This document shows positions 59,565 to 64,000 of a DNA stretch of 64,000 nt, one piece after another. The translations under genes and the position numbers were made by a program. Under the pieces are notes generated by a model. The model searched no databases. It was given only the letters and a program-made list of their open reading frames with translations, and was not told where the DNA came from. Each line of letters opens with the position of its first letter. The stretch's first letter is position 1. The DNA is from Siphonodentalium dalli (Eukaryota > Mollusca > Scaphopoda > Gadilida > Siphonodentaliidae): assembly GCA_032622095.1 (NCBI GenBank), contig CP136061.1:64485127-64549126 (forward strand). Direction: 5' to 3'.

Positions 59565-62286
59565 ATTGATTCAATTCGATATCAGTCGGCTGATTTGGCA
59601 CCAAACGAATCTCAACATAACCAAATATTGTGTGGGAACACCGTCCCATTTTAGTTCGGATAGGAAAGTCACTCTTCTTTTATAGAAAATAAAATGAGTA
59701 ACCCGTTTCACGATTCATCTTCCAGTTATATGCTCTGAACTCAAAGTGAGGACATTGGCACACATCATGTTAAAATCTTATTCGCTGACAATATCCAGTT
59801 GGCAGTTTATTTCTCCCAATAATATTCAATGATAAATGCATTCCCGATTCTCAGTTATATGTATTCGTACTTTCAGTTTCGTCAACATTAGGTCAAATGT
59901 TATGTGGGAAAATCTGGAGTTTCGTAATAAATATTTCAAATAAAGCAGGTCCTAACAACTGATTCAAGTACCCTTAATATCCCAATTGTTATAGAAATAT
60001 GAAAGTGTCAATGACACTGTAGCTCAACTTGGAAAGGGAATAATTTAATGTATTACAGTCAATGGAGCGATTAGGAATGTGGAAAGTTGAATGTCTAATA
60101 CTAGTTTATAGACATGAAGAGAAAAGTAAAATCCAAGATGGCTGCTGGCGGCCATGTTTTTTGGCCAAATGTCCTCAAAATGACTTGTTCCCATCTACAT
60201 GCCATTGTTAACATTCATGACACATTTTATGATGATCAGACTAAAGGTACGACCTGTAGCCTGTGCTAAAGGATCTAGTCATACAAAGAGTAAAATCCAA
60301 GATGGCTGCTGGCGGCCATGTTTTTTGGCCGAATGACCTCAAAATGACTCGTTCCCATCTACATGTCATTGTTAACATCCATGACAAATTTCATGATGAT
60401 CAGACTAAAGGTACGACCTGTAGCCTGTGCTAATGGATTGAATTTTGAAATCAAAGATGGCCACTGGCGGCCATGTTTTTCATCCGAATGACCCCAAAAT
60501 GACTCGTTCCCATCTACATTACAATTTCAACAGCCATAAAAAATTTCATGATGATCAGACTCAAGGTACGACCTGTAGTCCGTGCTAAAGGATTTAGTCA
60601 TACAAAGAGTAAAATCCAAGATGGCTGCTGGCGGCCATGTTTTTTGGCCGAATGACCCCAAAATTAATCGTTCCCATCTACATGTCAATATTAACATCCA
60701 TGACAAATTTCATGATGATCAGACGAACAGTACGACCTGTAACCCGTGCTAATGGATTGAATTTTGAAATCAAAGATGGCCACTGGCGGCCATGTTTTTC
60801 ATCCGAATGACCCCAAAATGACTCGTTCCCATCTACATTACAATTTCAACAGCCGTAAAAAAATTTATGATGATCAGACTAAAAGTACGACCTGTAGCCT
60901 GTGCTAAATGATTTAGTCATACAAAGAGTAAAATCCAAGATGGCTTCTGGTGGCCATGTTTTTTGGCCGAATGACCCCAAAATGACTCGTTCCCATCTAC
61001 ATGTCATTATTAACATTCATGACAAATTTGATGATGATCAGACTAAAAGTACGACCTGTAGCCCGTGCTAAATGATTTAGTCATACAAAGAGCAAAATCC
61101 AAGATGGCTGCTGGCGGCCATGTTTTTCAGCCGAATGACCCCAAAATGACTCGTTCCCATCTACATGTCATTGTTAACATCCATGACAAATTTTATGATG
61201 ATCAGACTAAAGGTACGACCAGTAGCCTGTGCTAAAGAATTTAGCCATACAAAGAGTAAAATCCAAGATGGCTGCTGGCGGCCATGTTTTTTGGCCGAAT
61301 GACCCCAAAATTAATCGTTCCCATCTACATGTCAATATTAACATCCATGACAAATTTCATGATGATCAGACGAACAGTACGACCTGTGGCCTGTGCTAAT
61401 GGATTAAATTTTGAAATCAAAGATGGCTGCTGGTGGCCATGTTTTTTGTCCGAATGACCCCAAAATGACTCGTTCCCATCTACATTCTAATTTCAACAGC
61501 CATTACAAATTTCATGATGATCAGACTAAAGGTACGACCTGTAGCCCGTGCTAAAGGATTTAGTCATACAAAGAGTAAAATCCAAGATGGCTGCTGGCGG
61601 CCATGTTTTTTGCCCGAATGACCCAAAAAAGACTCGTTCCCATCTACATGTCATTGTTAACATCCATGACAAATTTCATGATGATCAGACTAAAGGTACG
61701 ACCTGTAGCCCGTGTCAAAGGATTTAGTCATGCAAAGAGTAAAATCTAAGATGGCTGCCGGCGGCCATGTTTTTTTGGCCAAATGACCCCAAAATTACTC
61801 GTTCCCATCTAAATGTCAATATTAACATCCATGACAAATTTCATGACAATAAGACGAACGGTACGGCCTGTAGCCCGTGCTAATGGATTGAATTTTGAAA
61901 TCCAAGATGGCCACTGGCGGCCATGTTTTTTTTCCGAATGACCCAAAATGACTCGTTCCCATCTACATGTCAATGTCAACATCCATGACAAATTTCATAA
62001 TAATCGGACCAAAGGTACGAACTGTAGCCCGTGCTAAAGGAAATTGTTGACGCATCACGCACACACGAACGCACACACGGACGACGGATACCAAGCTATG
62101 GCAATAGCTCAAACTTTACAAAGTAAAGTTGAGCTAATAAGTCAATAGGGAACATGATGCATTTCTGCAAGAAGCCGAGTACTGCCGAGTACTTTCTACC
62201 TTAAAATCGTTGACCTGAAATTTATTTTTACAAATACTTGTATTGTATTGAATTTGAATGCTGATCATCACCAGTCCCAATCATAA
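59565..62286. mobile_element. Second copy of the 52.9-kb hAT element, interrupted
   Basis: 59565-59999 and 62138-62286 match 52980-53620 in order: CCAAATATTGTGTGGGAACA, GACAATATCCAGTTGGCAGT, CAGGTCCTAACAACTGATTC, then AAGTCAATAGGGAACATGAT and CATCACCAGTCCCAATCATA. The left terminus is missing at the junction with the BED-hAT. The right part is cut by the second Helitron-like element and would continue beyond the window. Confidence 0.8.
60000..62137 (+). mobile_element. Helitron-like element, complete, A|T insertion
   Basis: The 2138-bp element begins TGAAAGTGTCAATGACACTG (a short palindrome AGTGTCAATGACACT) and ends GTTGAGCTAA. Upstream of the end are CACACACGAACGCACACACG and the hairpin AGCTATGGCAATAGCT about 40 bases from the terminus. 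CTAA is the Helitron 3' consensus CTRR. The body has about 11 copies of a unit of about 160 bp with AAGATGGCTGCTGGCGGCCA. It codes for nothing, so mobilisation would need proteins from elsewhere. Confidence 0.82.
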
Positions 62287-64000
62287 TGAAAGTGTCAATG
62301 ACACTGTAGCTCAACTTAGGTAGGGGAATAATTTAATGGTCGACAGTAAATGGAGGAATAGGAAAAGTGCTAATTGAAATGTCTAAGTAAGACTAGATGT
62401 ACATGTCAATATCAACATTGATAACCGGTTTCATAATGATCGGATCAGGGATGTGGTGATTATGGTGTGCCAAAGGATTTATTGATGCAAAGAGTAAATT
62501 CTAAAATGGCCAAAAAGACTTGTTCCCATCTACAGCCTTTTCAAATCTCATTATGATCTGATCAAAGGTATGACCTGTAGCCTGTGCCAATGGATTTAGT
62601 CATGCAAAGAGTAAAATCCAAGATGGCTGCTGGCGGCCATGTTTTTCGGCTGAACGACCCCAAAATGACTCGTTTCCCATCTACATGTCATTGTTAACAT
62701 ACATGACAAATTTCATGAAGTTCCGACCAAAGCTACGACCTGTAGCCCGCAACAAAGGATTTATTCATGCAAAGAGTAAAATCCAATATGGCTGCTGGCG
62801 GACATGTTTTTTAGCCAAACGACCCCAAAATGACTCGTCCCATCTACATGTTAATATTAACATCCATGAAAATATCATGATGATCAGAATGAAAGTGTCA
62901 ATGACACTGTAGCTCAACTTAGGTAGGGGAATAATTTAATGGTCGACAGTAAATGGAGGAATAGGAAAAGTGCTAATTGAAATGTCTAAGTAAGACTAGA
63001 TGTACATGCCAATATCAACATTCATAACAGGTTTCATATTGATCAGATCAGGGATGTGGTGATTATGGTGTGCCAAAGGATTTATTGATGCAAAGAGTAA
63101 ATTCTAAAATGGCCACCGGCAGCCATGTTTTTTTCCGAATTACCCCAAAATGACTTGTTCCCATCTACAGCCTTTACAAATCTCATAATGATCTGATCAA
63201 AGGTATGACCTGTAGCCTGTGCCAATGGATTTAGTCATGCAAAGAGTAAAATCCAAGATGGCTGCTGGCGGCCATGTTTTTCGGCTGAACGACCCCAAAA
63301 TGACTTGTTTCCCATCTACATGTCATTGTTAACATACATGACAAATTTCTTGAAGTTCCGACCAAAGCTACGACCTGTAGCCCGCACCAAAGGATTTATT
63401 CATGCAAAGAGTAAAATCAAATATGGCTGCTGGCGGACATGTTTTTTAGCCAAACGACCCCAAAATGACTCGTTCCCATCTACATGTTAATATTAACATC
63501 CATGATAAATATCATGATGATCAGACAAACAGTACGACCTGTAGCATGTGCCAATGGATTGAATTTTTAAATCCAAGATGGCTGCCAGCGGCCATGTTTT
63601 TTGGCCGTATGACCCCAAAATGACTCGTTCCCATATACATGTCAATATCAATATTCATGACAAATTTCATAAAGGTCAGACCAAAGGTACGACCTGTAAC
63701 CCGCGCCAAAGGATTTAGTCATTGAAAGAGTAAAATCCAAGATGGCTGCTGGCGGCCATGTTTTTTGGCCGAACGACCCCAAATCACTCGTTCCCATCTA
63801 CATGTCATTGTTAACATCCATGACAAATGTCATGAAGTTCTGACCAAAGCTACAACCTGTAGCCCGCGCCAAAGAATTTAGTCATGCAAAGAGTAAAATC
63901 CAAGATGGCTGCTGGCGGCCATGTTTTTTGGCTGAACGACCCCAAAATCACTCGTTCCCATCTACATGTCAATATTAACATCCATGACAAATTTCATGAT
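62287..64000 (+). mobile_element. Second Helitron-like element with tandem heads, runs off the window
   Basis: A second head TGAAAGTGTCAATGACACTG starts at 62287, again after an A. The 603-bp segment 62287-62889 is repeated almost exactly from 62890, including the head and GGTCGACAGTAAATGGAGGA. The core repeats then continue to 64000 without reaching a right end. Confidence 0.82.

Overview
This window is animal nuclear DNA, AT-rich and intron-rich, with about 30 recognisable mobile-element copies and very little coding sequence. The character of the repeats points to a marine mollusc, probably a bivalve: Helitron-like 'pearl' type elements with 160-170 bp internal tandem repeats and GGAC/ACGG microsatellite tails, plus many hAT and TTAA-inserting elements. 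The species is an inference.

Only one host gene can be supported. It lies on the minus strand and spans at least 54.3 to 5.7 kb, running off at least one edge. I find seven intact EGF-like exons (54.1, 52.5, 52.2, 42.4, 39.3, 18.2 and 8.1 kb), one decayed EGF exon (42.2 kb) and one fibronectin type III exon (5.7 kb). Every intact exon has an AG acceptor and a GT donor, and all are phase 1-1, so each can be spliced in or skipped without breaking the frame. The product looks like an extracellular or receptor protein with repeated six-cysteine EGF-like modules followed by FN3. Its other exons, including any membrane or catalytic part, are not in the window.

The introns are a layered transposon deposit. 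1-5.4 kb: Helitron-like repeat units, a long inverted duplication and a Tc1/mariner-type element. 8.3-10.2 kb: a foldback with a telomere-like core and a hairpin element. 10.7-17.4 kb: two hAT-type elements with exact 8-bp target duplications, one hosting a Helitron-like element and a TTAA-flanked element, then a TA-flanked element. 18.4-23.7 kb: a TTAA element, an LTR fragment and several tandem duplications. 23.7-31.0 kb: a TTA-flanked Harbinger-like element containing a 4.7-kb hAT with a nearly intact transposase and a Mutator-like element whose ends are arrays of a 16-bp repeat. 32.7-38 kb: a non-coding LTR retroelement. 38-41.9 kb: Helitron-like repeats. 42.8-45.7 kb: a terminal-inverted-repeat element carrying a 241-bp satellite. 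45.9-51.4 kb: an older repeat family and another hAT. 52.9-64 kb: nested hAT elements, one a broken BED-finger transposase, and a Helitron-like array.

The most useful observations are internal: several insertions have an uninterrupted copy of their target elsewhere in the same window, so the insertion junctions can be read directly. These are hAT at 12.7-15.1 kb, Helitron-like at 60.0 and 62.3 kb, Harbinger-like at 23.7-31.0 kb and a TTAA element at 31.2 kb. The EGF exon at 54.1 kb also reads as a recombinant between two neighbouring exon types. All calls are by eye; no database search was possible.
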